From positions 1 to 64,000 of the forward strand of contig NZ_JAQMYP010000031.1 of NCBI RefSeq assembly GCF_028369295.1: DNA of 64,000 bases, written 5' to 3'. The first letter of the stretch is position 1. The number at the start of each line of letters is the position of its first letter. Of the stretch, positions 24,415-32,550 are shown piece after piece. Below the pieces are notes generated by a model. That model was not told where the DNA came from. It searched no databases and saw nothing but the letters and a program-made list of their open reading frames with translations. Source of the stretch: Streptomyces sp. HD. Its GTDB lineage: Bacteria > Actinomycetota > Actinomycetes > Streptomycetales > Streptomycetaceae. A program made the translations under genes and the position numbers.

Positions 24415-27018
24415 TCATGCGGACAGGTTGGCCACCCCCACGTCGTCGAACACCTCGTCTCCGTCCCCCTCGGTGAGCAGGTACGCCTGTGCCTCGCCCA
24501 CGTGGAAGTACATCCCGTGCAGTTCCAGTGCCCCCGCCCGCAGGGCCCGGGCCACCGACTCATGGGCGCGCAGATGCTCCAACTGCTGGACCACGTTGGT
24601 CAGACAGAGCTGCTCGACCGTGTCGGCCGGCGCCCGCCCGGCGAGGCGGGCCCGCCGCTTCTCGTCGGACATCCGCTCCAGACTGGGCTGCCCGTGCCGC
24701 AGCCACCGCCGGAGCGGGGTCCCCGGGCCGCCCGGCTCGGAGGTGAGCAGCGCCTGCATGGCCCCGCACCCGGAGTGCCCGCACACCGTGATCGACCGAA
24801 CCTCCAGCACATCCACCGCGTACTCGATGGCCGCCGCCACCGAGTCGTCCCCGCTCTCCTGGCCGGGCAGCGGAACGAGGTTGCCCACGTTGCGCACCAC
24901 GAACAGGTCGCCGGGACCACTGGAGGTGATCATCGATGTGACCACACGTGAGTCCGCGCAGGTGAGGAACAGCTGGGACGGCTGCTGCCCCTCCCGTGCC
25001 AGCCGTGCCAGCTCGCCACGCACCAGGGGTGCGGTGTTGCGCTGGAACGCGCTGATGCCACGGGCCAGTTGATGCGCGCTCGGCCGGCTCGCGTCCGCTG
25101 CACCGGAGGTGTCGGCTCTGCCCTCGCCGGGACGGCCCGAGCCGGAGCCGCTGACCCCTTCGGCGTCGCCGGACCTGCTGACGGCACTGCCGGACGCAGA
25201 CCCGTCGTTGTGCGTGTCGACTTCGCTCGTGGTGCCGGATGCCTCGGTGGCGCGAGGCGTGCCGGACCGATCCGTGTCTCCGGTGTCGGGCGCCTGCGCT
25301 TCCCCGGGTTGCCCCGAGGGTCCGTCGCGTCCGTCGCGGGACGTGGGGGACTCCGGGATCTCGCACTGGTGGTTGCGCCAGGGCGTCCAGGGGTGGCACC
25401 GGCAGTAGGCCGACCCGGCCGTGACGTTGCCGGCGTCGAGATGGAGGCCGATCGGCGTGGTGGGTTCACCGATCCGGACTCCGGCTCTGCGGCCGACCAG
25501 CTCCACGGCGCCGCCGCGCGCGGTGTGTGTGTTCTGCCAGTCCTGCAGTGACTCGTACGCCGCGTGGTCCATGAAGGACCCGTCCAACTCCACGACGGCG
25601 TGGGCGCCTTGGGGTACGAGATGCAGGGCCCGGCTGAGCCGTGGCACCGCGAGGAACGTCAGCTGACCTCGTACGTGTACGTGATGGACTCCTTCCTTCT
25701 CGTCATGCGTGATCCGGGTGCGGGTGAGGCGGTGCAGGGCGACGGCGACGGCCATGGCGATCCCGAGTGCCACGCCCTCCAGGACGCCGAAGATCACTAC
25801 GCCGAGGGTGGTGACGGCGTAGACCAGCACTTCTCGGTGGCGGGTCACCGTGCGGATGTGGTGCAGGGACACCATCTGGATGCCGACGGCCATCACCAGG
25901 GCGGCGAGCGAGGCGAGCGGGATGAGCTCCAGGATCGGGACCATCAGCAGCGCGGCGACTACTACGAGAACGCCGTGCAGCATCGTGGAGTTCCGGCTGA
26001 TGGCGCCGGATTGCACATTCGCCGCACTCCGCACGGCCACGCCGGCTACGGGCAGCCCGCCGAGTGTGCCGGAGACGATGTTGGCGGCGCCCTGTCCGAG
26101 CAGTTCGCGGTCCAGGTGCGAGCGCCCGACGCGGGCGGGCAGGCCGGGACGCGAGGCCACCATCTTGTCCACGGCGACCGCGCCGAGCAGCGACTGCACG
26201 CTGCACACCAGGGTGGTGGTCAGCACGGCGGCGATCAGGCCCAGCACCGGGCCTTCCGGCAGTCCGGCCAGGGCGTGGCTGCGCCAGGACGGCAGGTCCA
26301 CCTTGGGCAGGGTCAGGTCGGCGAGCGAGGCGGCCGAGGTGGCGCCCGTGACGGCGACGAGCGCGGCCGGCACCTTGTGCAGCAGGCGTCCGGCCCGGCC
26401 GGGAATCCGTGGCCAGAGCAGCAGCAGGGCCAGGGTCAGCGCGCTCACCGAGACGGTGGCGGGCCGTACCTCGGCCAACTGGGCGGGCAGTGCGCGGAGG
26501 TTGTCGAGGACGGAGCTCTGCGGGGTGCCGCCGACGACGATGTGCAGCTGGGCGACGGCGATGGTGACGCCGATGCCGGCGAGCATGCCGTGCACGATGG
26601 CGGGGCTCACGGCGAGTGCGCCGCGCGCCACGCGCAGGGAGCCCAGGCCGAGTTGGGCGAGTCCGGCGAGGACGGTGACGGCGCAGGTCGTGCGCCAGCC
26701 GTACTGATGGATGAGGTCGGCGGTGACCACGGTGAGGCCGGCGGCGGGGCCGCTGACCTGGAGCGGGGAGCCGCCGAGCCAGCCGGCGACGAGGCCTCCC
26801 ACGGCGGCGGCGACGAGGCCGGCCTGGAGGGGCGCGCCGGTGGCGAGGGCGATACCGAGGGACAGCGGGAGTGCGATCAGGAAGACCGCGATCGAGGCCG
26901 ACAGGTCGGCGCCCGCGATGCGGGGACGGCGGGGCCGGGTCGGCGGTGGGCTGTGGGGTTCGTGGGTGTGCTCCGCCCGACTCGGGTCGTCGGCGCGGGT
27001 GGGGACGCAGGTGGACAT
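24415..27018 (-). CDS. SulP transporter fused to beta-carbonic anhydrase
   Basis: An 867-residue fusion. Residues about 35-400 form a SulP/SLC26 anion transporter core (10-12 helices; FLIALPLSLGIALATGAPLQ at helix 1), and about 425-510 look like a STAS domain (VELDGSFMDHAAYESLQDW). After a Ser/Thr/Asp/Gly-rich linker (about 545-640) comes a beta-carbonic anhydrase with zinc ligands in CADSRV and CGHSGCGAM. The enzyme probably supplies or consumes bicarbonate at the mouth of the transporter. The ribosome-binding site is GGAGGAG. It is divergent from the lipoprotein gene. Confidence 0.9.
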   Translation of the reverse strand: MSTCVPTRADDPSRAEHTHEPHSPPPTRPRRPRIAGADLSASIAVFLIALPLSLGIALATGAPLQAGLVAAAVGGLVAGWLGGSPLQVSGPAAGLTVVTADLIHQYGWRTTCAVTVLAGLAQLGLGSLRVARGALAVSPAIVHGMLAGIGVTIAVAQLHIVVGGTPQSSVLDNLRALPAQLAEVRPATVSVSALTLALLLLWPRIPGRAGRLLHKVPAALVAVTGATSAASLADLTLPKVDLPSWRSHALAGLPEGPVLGLIAAVLTTTLVCSVQSLLGAVAVDKMVASRPGLPARVGRSHLDRELLGQGAANIVSGTLGGLPVAGVAVRSAANVQSGAISRNSTMLHGVLVVVAALLMVPILELIPLASLAALVMAVGIQMVSLHHIRTVTRHREVLVYAVTTLGVVIFGVLEGVALGIAMAVAVALHRLTRTRITHDEKEGVHHVHVRGQLTFLAVPRLSRALHLVPQGAHAVVELDGSFMDHAAYESLQDWQNTHTARGGAVELVGRRAGVRIGEPTTPIGLHLDAGNVTAGSAYCRCHPWTPWRNHQCEIPESPTSRDGRDGPSGQPGEAQAPDTGDTDRSGTPRATEASGTTSEVDTHNDGSASGSAVSRSGDAEGVSGSGSGRPGEGRADTSGAADASRPSAHQLARGISAFQRNTAPLVRGELARLAREGQQPSQLFLTCADSRVVTSMITSSGPGDLFVVRNVGNLVPLPGQESGDDSVAAAIEYAVDVLEVRSITVCGHSGCGAMQALLTSEPGGPGTPLRRWLRHGQPSLERMSDEKRRARLAGRAPADTVEQLCLTNVVQQLEHLRAHESVARALRAGALELHGMYFHVGEAQAYLLTEGDGDEVFDDVGVANLSA

Positions 27019-27314
27019 GTTCCCGTCTCCTCCGGGGCAGCGCGGTCGCGGATCTGGTGGTCCCCCGCTCTGGCGAGGGGTCGGGTCGCGGCCGTGTGGT
27101 CACGGCATGCAGCGGCGGGATGCATCAACAGTCAGTAAACGGATCGTAATGCAGAGTAAAGGGCTGGAATAGATTTTCCGAGCAAATGGACTAATGAATC
27201 CCCCCAAAGAGTGATGTGACTAATTAGTCGGCTTGTCGTACTAATTCCTTCTCGGTCCCATGCGATCTTGGCGGCGCCGTCGGCTCCCGAGAGAAGGAAG
27301 AAGGTGGACGGAAC
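27019..27314. promoter_or_regulatory. A/T-rich divergent promoter region with ACTAAT repeats
   Basis: About 300 bases between the SulP-CA gene and the lipoprotein gene. From 27130 to 27255 it is markedly A/T-rich for this genome. ACTAAT occurs at 27190, 27219 and 27240; the middle copy lies in a perfect 12-bp palindrome, GACTAATTAGTC (27218-27229). This is a plausible operator cluster for one or both divergent genes. Confidence 0.5.
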
Positions 27315-28667
27315 ATGGCCGCCACCCGCAGGACCGCCGCGCCCAGCAGGGCCGCCGCCCCCAGCAGGATCGCCGCGACGTGCAGGCTCGTCGGGGCGCA
27401 CAGGATCGCGGCGGGTACCGCGATCGCCGCGGTCTGCGCCGCATCCCTCGCCGGCTGCACGTCCGGCACCGACACGACCCGGCAGGGGCTGCCCGGACCC
27501 GGACCCCAGAAGGCGAAGCCGGCGGCGCCCGGCACGCCCAAGCGCGTGGTCCGCCTGATCGGCGACGGCTCCACCGCGTACACCGGGGCCCAGCCGCACC
27601 TGTCCAGACCCGAGCGACTCAAGCCCGGTCAGAAGCCGCCGCAGTTCGTGGTGTTCTCGTGGGACGGCGCCGGCGAGGACAGCCAGAAGCTGTTCTCCCA
27701 CTTCCGTGCGGTCGCCAAGGCGAACAACGCGACGATGACGTACTTCCTCAGCGGCGTGTACATGCTGCCGGACCGCAAGCGCGACCTGTACCGCCCGCCG
27801 CAGCACTCCCCGGGCCGCTCCGACATCGGCTTCAACGACGAGGCGGGCATCGCCGCCACCGCGAAGCAGCTACGGCTGGCCTGGCTGGAGGGCAACGAGA
27901 TCGGAACCCACTTCAACGGCCACTTCTGCGGCAAGGGAGGCGGAGTCGGCGAATGGTCGGTGGCGGACTGGAAGGACGAGATCGTCCAGGCGAAGCGGTT
28001 CGTGAAGTCCTGGAAGACCACCACCGGCCTGAAGGCGGCACCCCTGCCCTTCGACTACGACAAGGAGCTCATCGGCGCGCGCACGCCCTGTCTGGAGGGC
28101 CAGAAGAACTTCGTCAAGGCCGCCCACGAGATGGGATTCCGCTATGACTCCAGCGGTGTCAACAACCAGGTCTGGCCCGCGAAGAAGGGGGGCCTGTGGG
28201 ACCTGTCGATGCAGCTCGTGCCGTTCCCCGGACACTCCTACGAGCAGCTCACCATGGACTACAACTTCATGGTCAACCAGTCGGGCACCACGAGCCAGGG
28301 CGACCCCGCCAAGCACGACTTCTGGGGCGACCAGATGCGGGACGGCCTCCTCCTGGGCTTCCACCGCGCCTACCTGGGCAACCGCGCGCCCCTGATCATC
28401 GGCAACCACTTCGAGTCCTGGAACGGCGGCACCTACATGCGCGCCGTCGAGGAGGTCGTCGAGGCCGTCTGCAACAAGCCCGACGTGCGCTGCGTCTCCT
28501 TCCGGCAACTCGCCGACTGGCTCGACGCCCAGGACCCGGCAACCCTGAAGAAGCTGCGCACGCTGGGCGTCGGCGAGGCCCCGAAGCAGGGCTGGGCGTC
28601 CTTCCTGTCGGGACACCCGGCCCCGGCCCCGAAGGGAGCGCCCGGGGCGCCGGCGGTCAAGCGGTAG
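27315..28667 (+). CDS. lipoprotein with polysaccharide-deacetylase-like domain
   Basis: A 450-residue exported protein. A basic N-terminal stretch precedes a hydrophobic helix ending in the lipobox LAGC (ASLAGCTSG, Cys at about residue 48). The large domain has NodB-like elements: FVVFSWDGAGED (motif 1, with Asp), EIGTHFNGHFCG (the H-x(n)-H position) and LIIGNHFESWNGG. Canonical NodB motifs are altered, so it may be a diverged carbohydrate esterase or a binding protein. The ribosome-binding site is GAAGAAGGTGGA. Its stop overlaps the end of the convergent ATPase gene by 11 bp. Confidence 0.75.
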   Translation: MAATRRTAAPSRAAAPSRIAATCRLVGAHRIAAGTAIAAVCAASLAGCTSGTDTTRQGLPGPGPQKAKPAAPGTPKRVVRLIGDGSTAYTGAQPHLSRPERLKPGQKPPQFVVFSWDGAGEDSQKLFSHFRAVAKANNATMTYFLSGVYMLPDRKRDLYRPPQHSPGRSDIGFNDEAGIAATAKQLRLAWLEGNEIGTHFNGHFCGKGGGVGEWSVADWKDEIVQAKRFVKSWKTTTGLKAAPLPFDYDKELIGARTPCLEGQKNFVKAAHEMGFRYDSSGVNNQVWPAKKGGLWDLSMQLVPFPGHSYEQLTMDYNFMVNQSGTTSQGDPAKHDFWGDQMRDGLLLGFHRAYLGNRAPLIIGNHFESWNGGTYMRAVEEVVEAVCNKPDVRCVSFRQLADWLDAQDPATLKKLRTLGVGEAPKQGWASFLSGHPAPAPKGAPGAPAVKR

Positions 28668-29667
28668 CAGTCAGACGGGAGTTGTCTTCGGTACCGGCGA
28701 CGACACTCTCGTCCAGGACGAATCCGGGGTCGATCTGTGCTGCCAGGTCGGCCCCGGTGCGTTCGTTCCCCCAGGACTGGGCGTTCTTCAGGTGGAAGTG
28801 CGCCATCTGGCGGGTGTAGCGCTCCCAGTCCCGCAGCTCGTACGTGGCGTCCACGGCCGTGTGCAGTCGGCGCAGGGCGAGGTGGTTGGCGTCCTCCAGG
28901 AGCTCGAACCGGGGCGGGCGTCCCTTCTCCATGGCGCGCACCCAGTTCGAGTGCCCGACGGTCACCAGCAGGTCGTCCCCGACCTCGGCGCGGAGGAAGT
29001 CGAGGTCGTCCTGACCCTGCACCTTGTTGCCGACGACCTTCAGGACGACGCCGAAGTCGCGGGCGTACTCCTTGTACTGGCGATAGACGGAGACTCCCTT
29101 CAGGGTCGGCTCGGCGACGAGGAACGTGATGTCGAAGCGGGTGAACATGCCGGAGGCGAAGGAGTCCGAGCCCGCCGTCATGTCGACCACGACGTACTCG
29201 TCGGGGCCGTCCACCAGGTGGTTCAGGAACAGCTCCACCGCCCCCGTCTTGGAGTGGTAGCAGGCGACCCCCAGATCGGAGTCCGTGAAGGGGCCGGTGA
29301 CCATCAAACGGACGGCGCCGCCGTCGAGTTCCACCGGCCGGGCGCAGGCGTCGTACACCGGATTGGGGTCGCACACCCGCAGCAGCCGCGAGCCCTCGCC
29401 GGGCGGTGTCGTCTTGATCATCGTCCGGGCCGAGGTGATCCGCGGATTGGAGCCGCGCAGATAGTCCTTGATCAGCGACAGCTGCTCACCCATCGCGGGC
29501 AGCGCGGCGGTCTCCGTCTCGTCGAGCCCGAGCGCGGCTCCCAGGTGCTGGTTGATGTCGGCGTCGACGGCGACGACCGGTGCGCCTGCCGCGGCGAGCC
29601 GACGGATGAACAGGGAGGACAGGGTCGTCTTGCCGCTGCCGCCCTTGCCCACGAAAGCAATTTTCAT
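28657..29667 (-). CDS. CooC/MinD-type ATPase
   Basis: A 336-residue ATPase starting MKIAFVGKGGSGKTTLSSLF, a deviant Walker A with the signature lysine (GKGGSGKTT), switch I VDADINQHLGAALG and Walker B-like YVVVDMTAGSDSF. The family includes CooC, which inserts nickel into CO dehydrogenase, but no such enzyme is nearby, so the client is unknown. The start is the ATG after TACCCT (8 nt). It is the only gene between the convergent lipoprotein gene and the divergent Fic-like gene. Confidence 0.8.
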   Translation of the reverse strand: MKIAFVGKGGSGKTTLSSLFIRRLAAAGAPVVAVDADINQHLGAALGLDETETAALPAMGEQLSLIKDYLRGSNPRITSARTMIKTTPPGEGSRLLRVCDPNPVYDACARPVELDGGAVRLMVTGPFTDSDLGVACYHSKTGAVELFLNHLVDGPDEYVVVDMTAGSDSFASGMFTRFDITFLVAEPTLKGVSVYRQYKEYARDFGVVLKVVGNKVQGQDDLDFLRAEVGDDLLVTVGHSNWVRAMEKGRPPRFELLEDANHLALRRLHTAVDATYELRDWERYTRQMAHFHLKNAQSWGNERTGADLAAQIDPGFVLDESVVAGTEDNSRLTATA

Positions 29668-29819
29668 GTTCACGAAGGGTAGTGCCGCGATAGCTGTATG
29701 TGGCAGACGTGCGTGAAGTAGGCCACTCGATCGAGGGGTGCGAGTCATCGAACAGGGCGAAGCCCGAGGGGTCGGCGGTCGGGCGGAGGGTGGCGGCGGC
29801 CGTGTGGCGCGTGGGCGCG

Positions 29820-29844
29820 TAATGTCGTACTCATGAGTACGACA
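29820..29844 (+). promoter_or_regulatory. leaderless -10 box and 22-bp palindrome over start codon
   Basis: TAATGT (29820-29825) lies seven bases before the ATG at 29833. A perfect 22-bp inverted repeat (29823-29844; half-site TGTCGTACTCA) is centred on that ATG. It could be an operator or an RNA hairpin that hides the start codon. Confidence 0.6.
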
Positions 29845-30657
29845 GGCGCGACCGCCGATCCGCTCGCGGCCCTCGGGTCGCTGCCGGGTGTGCCCGAGTC
29901 CGTGGAGTCCGTGCGCAAGGCCGTGGACCGGGTGTACGGCCACCGGATCATGCGGCGTCGCAGCAACGAGATCACCTCCGAGGCGGCCCTGCGCGGCGCC
30001 CGTGGTTCCGCGGCGTTGTCGGGCGCCGACTGGGCACTCGAAGAGGTCCGCCGGCGTACCGACTTCAGCGGTGACGACGAGGCGCGCGTCGTGGGTGCGG
30101 CCCTGCGGCTGACCGCCGAGGCGGGCCAACTGCTGTCCATCTGGCGGCAGTCACCGCTTCGGGTACTGGCCCGACTGCACCTGGTCGCGGCGGCGAGCAA
30201 CGACGACACGGTCGGGCGTCCACGCCAGGAGGGCGAGCCGGTCGACGAGCCGCTGGTCGAGCTGCCGCCGCCGAGCGCGGCGGAGGTGCACGGCCGTCTG
30301 GAGGGGCTGTCCGAGCTGATCATCGCCGGAGGTTCGGCGCCCGCCTTGGTGACGGCCGCCGTCGTGCACGGCGAGCTTCTCGCGTTGCGCCCCTTCACCT
30401 CCCGCAACGGCCTGGTCGCGCGCGCGGCCGAGCGCATCGTCCTCGTGGGCAGCGGCCTCGACCCGAAGTCCGTCTGTGCTGCCGAGGTCGGTCACGCCGA
30501 ACTGGGCCGCGCGGCCTATCTGGCGGCGCTCGACGGCTATGTCTCCGGCGCGCCCGAAGGCATGGCCGCCTGGATCGCCCACTGTGGCAAGGCGATCGCG
30601 CTCGGGGCGCGTGAATCGACGGCTGTGTGCGAGGCGCTGCAGCGCGGGGCGGCGTGA
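29833..30657 (+). CDS. Fic-like protein with degenerate catalytic motif
   Basis: A 274-residue protein. The region LALRPFTSRNGLVARAAERI (about residues 182-201) aligns with the Fic active-site motif HPFxxGNGRxxR, but the catalytic His is Arg and the G and R positions are Ser and Leu. It is therefore probably not an AMP transferase. The N-terminal half is helical, with RRRSNEITSEAALRGARGSA. Streptomyces homologues are often loosely called oxidoreductases, which nothing here supports. The transcript is probably leaderless and its start codon lies in a palindrome. Confidence 0.65.
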   Translation: MSTTGATADPLAALGSLPGVPESVESVRKAVDRVYGHRIMRRRSNEITSEAALRGARGSAALSGADWALEEVRRRTDFSGDDEARVVGAALRLTAEAGQLLSIWRQSPLRVLARLHLVAAASNDDTVGRPRQEGEPVDEPLVELPPPSAAEVHGRLEGLSELIIAGGSAPALVTAAVVHGELLALRPFTSRNGLVARAAERIVLVGSGLDPKSVCAAEVGHAELGRAAYLAALDGYVSGAPEGMAAWIAHCGKAIALGARESTAVCEALQRGAA

Positions 30658-30723
30658 CGCACGCGCGCGGGGCGGCATGTCACGCACGCGCGCGGGGCGA
30701 AGGGATGCACGCGCGCGTGGGGC
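30656..30723. repeat. three imperfect copies of a 24-29-bp GCACGCGCGCGGGGCG unit
   Basis: Direct repeats containing GCACGCGCGCGGGGCG begin near 30658, 30683 and 30712 (the last with one substitution), directly after the stop of the Fic-like gene. Non-coding. Confidence 0.6.
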
Positions 30724-30755
30724 GTCGTGAGGCTGCTTGAAAGTCGTAAGGCGCG

Positions 30756-30779
30756 AAAAAAAGCCCCCGCGCAGGGGCT
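30756..30779 (-). terminator. rho-independent terminator with U-tract
   Basis: On the minus strand, AGCCCC pairs with GGGGCT (30774-30779 with 30762-30767), followed by seven T. This is a rare textbook terminator for Streptomyces, directed at transcripts from the 36-codon ORF. Confidence 0.85.
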
Positions 30780-30792
30780 CATCGCATAAGTT

Positions 30793-30820
30793 GCGGCGGT
30801 ACGAGGATTCGTACCGCCGC
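30793..30820 (-). terminator. hairpin after 36-codon ORF
   Basis: A 12-bp perfect stem (30793-30804 with 30809-30820) with a 4-nt loop, 16 nt past the ORF stop and just before the U-tract terminator. Confidence 0.75.
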
Positions 30821-30836
30821 TGGCATGTTCACCGGG

Positions 30837-30947
30837 TTACCAAGCGTCCTCGAATATGTTGCCCATCAGGTCGGGAACTTTGCCCGTCACCTGGTGCGGC
30901 TGGCCCGTAATCGACGGGTCGACGTCGCGTGGGTGCCCAATGTTCAT
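30837..30947 (-). CDS. 36-residue ORF with its own terminator pair, unknown
   Basis: A short ORF (begins MNIGHPRDVDPSITGQ, ends PDLMGNIFEDAW). Codons end in G or C about 80 percent of the time, like real genes here. It is followed by two hairpins, the second with a U-tract, and preceded by an A/T-rich stretch with a possible promoter (TTGTCA, 18 bp, TAAAGA, at about 31095-31066). The ribosome-binding site is weak (GGACC). It has no signal peptide or Cys. It may be a small protein or part of a longer regulatory RNA. I do not recognise it. Confidence 0.5.
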   Translation of the reverse strand: MNIGHPRDVDPSITGQPHQVTGKVPDLMGNIFEDAW

Positions 30948-31144
30948 GCTCGGTCCGTGGGGCCAAATGCGTATTAAAGGTGATCCTCTCGGATGTCCTT
31001 GGTCTCGCGGGCCGTTGAGTCCTTTGTACTCCAGGACACAACCAAGCGGAAGCCCTCGCTGCAGTTCTTTACTTTTACTCTCAAAAAGGTGACAAACGGG
31101 CACCGGTCCGTCGAACAAGGCGGACGAAATCCGGGAACTGCAGG

Positions 31145-31978
31145 TCAGGCAAGTGCCGTACGGCGCCGGCTCGCGTACCAGACGAGGCCCGCGGTCGCCG
31201 CGGCGGCTCCTATGGCGGCCGCCGCCAGGAGGGCGGGGCGCGGCGGTACGGAGAACGAGGGGAGCCGCTGCTTGAGCCGGACCGGGCGGTGGAAGTCGAG
31301 AATCGGCCACCCGCGCGCGAGTGCCTCACGACGCAGCGCGCGGTCGGGGTTCACGGCGTGCGGGAGGCCGACGGACTGAAGCATCGGCAGGTCGGTTACC
31401 GAGTCGCTGTAGGCGTAGCAACGGGAGAGGTCGTACCCCTCGGACGCGGCCAGTTCCTTGATCGCCTCGGCCTTCGTCGGGCCGTAGGCGTAGTACTCCA
31501 CCTCGCCGGTGAAGCAGCCGTCGTCGCCCACGACCATGCGCGTGGCCACCACGCGGTCGGCGCCGAGCAACTCGCCGATGGGCTCGACCACCTCGGCGCC
31601 CGACGTGGACACGATGACGACGTCGCGCCCTGCCGTGTGGTGCTCCTCGATGAGGGACGCGGCCTCGTCATAGATGATCGGGTCGATCAGGTCGTGCAGT
31701 GTCTCGGCGACGATCTCCTTGACCTGCTGGACGTTCCAGCCGCGGACGAGCGCGGAGAGGTACTCGCGTGTGCGCTCCATCTGGGCATGGTCCATGCCGC
31801 CGACGCGGAAGACGAACTGGGCATATGCGGTCCGCAAGGCGGCCCTGCGGTTGATCAGACCGCCTTGGTAGAACGACTTGCTGAACGTGAGCGTGCTCGA
31901 CTTCGCAATGACCGTCTTGTCCAGGTCAAAGAAGGCCGCTGTGCGGGGCAAGGAGTGGTTTTCCACGACCCTGAGCAT
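31145..31978 (-). CDS. HAD-IB family phosphatase
   Basis: A 277-residue haloacid-dehalogenase hydrolase. Motif I is AAFFDLDKTVIAKSS (nucleophile Asp), motif II VIVSTSGAE, and motif IV YSDSVTDLPML. A C-terminal transmembrane helix (LLAAAAIGAAAATAGLVWYA) ends in Arg residues, so the enzyme may be membrane-tethered. Related Streptomyces proteins are annotated as morphological-differentiation-associated and the mycobacterial counterpart is Rv3661. The ATG at 31978 gives a typical start; a 25-residue upstream extension is rejected. It diverges from the 6C RNA and ssd. Confidence 0.85.
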   Translation of the reverse strand: MLRVVENHSLPRTAAFFDLDKTVIAKSSTLTFSKSFYQGGLINRRAALRTAYAQFVFRVGGMDHAQMERTREYLSALVRGWNVQQVKEIVAETLHDLIDPIIYDEAASLIEEHHTAGRDVVIVSTSGAEVVEPIGELLGADRVVATRMVVGDDGCFTGEVEYYAYGPTKAEAIKELAASEGYDLSRCYAYSDSVTDLPMLQSVGLPHAVNPDRALRREALARGWPILDFHRPVRLKQRLPSFSVPPRPALLAAAAIGAAAATAGLVWYASRRRTALA

Positions 31979-32015
31979 AGGGGCAGCCCATTCGGCGTAA
32001 GGTGGGCGCGTGGGT

Positions 32016-32042
32016 TTGCCTGAGAGGGCTCTCGGGTACACC
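32016..32042 (+). promoter_or_regulatory. possible 6C RNA promoter
   Basis: TTGCCT (32016-32021) and TACACC (32037-32042) with a 15-bp spacer would start transcription near 32049. Both boxes deviate from consensus. Confidence 0.3.
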
Positions 32043-32048
32043 ATGGAA

Positions 32049-32147
32049 GTCACGGATCGTTCGCGACCGTGCTAACCCGGTCCGACTCCTCCCCCCCCGA
32101 GTCGGCCGTGGAGACGACCCCCGCTCTCCCCCCCGGCGGGGGTCGTC
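32049..32147 (+). ncRNA. 6C small RNA (two C-loop hairpins)
   Basis: Two hairpins expose C-rich loops: stem 32082-32088 with 32099-32105 around a loop containing eight consecutive C, and a 12-bp stem 32113-32124 with 32136-32147 around a loop containing seven consecutive C. This is the defining structure of actinobacterial 6C RNA. The position between the HAD gene and ssd equals that of M. tuberculosis B11/6C and S. coelicolor scr3559. In mycobacteria the C-loops pair with G-rich sites in target mRNAs. The 3' hairpin also acts as terminator. The 5' end is approximate. Confidence 0.8.
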
Positions 32148-32550
32148 GCATGTCCGGGGTGGTTTTTCTCTTCCCAGTACGGCCGCAGGGCCGAAGCGAG
32201 GCGGCTGCGGCCGCCCGACAGGCATGCCCGTGATCCGTGACTGTGTGTAGTCATCGCGCTGCTCTGCGGGAGTCGCACAGGGGTCGGTGCGGGGGTCACC
32301 GGTATGGGTGATGGCGATATTCACAACCACCGGGTTGTCCACAGTTATCGACCAAGATCCACACGATTTCCGGGATCGCTGCACCGTGATTCCAGTGCGT
32401 CCGGCACGGGCCGACTTCATGGCCGGTTCTGGTTAGTCGGGCGTGTTTGGCCGGTTCGTATCGGCCGTTCATATGGAGGCCGCTTGCCGGTTCTTCACAC
32501 GTTTGGGATTCGCGGGCCGCAGGGCTGCGCGAGTGATGCAGCGAAGGGGG
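32148..32550. other. ssd upstream region
   Basis: About 400 bases without a supported gene. One Streptomyces-type DnaA box, TTGTCCACA, lies at 32335-32343. The ssd frame stays open back to 32443, but without family similarity. I see no other structure. Confidence 0.4.

Noticed and set aside
32335..32343. DnaA boxes (TTGTCCACA here; TTATCCACA at 11529-11537, minus strand) as a sign of an origin
   Set aside because: They are isolated single sites; a Streptomyces origin has many clustered boxes near dnaA/dnaN, which are absent.
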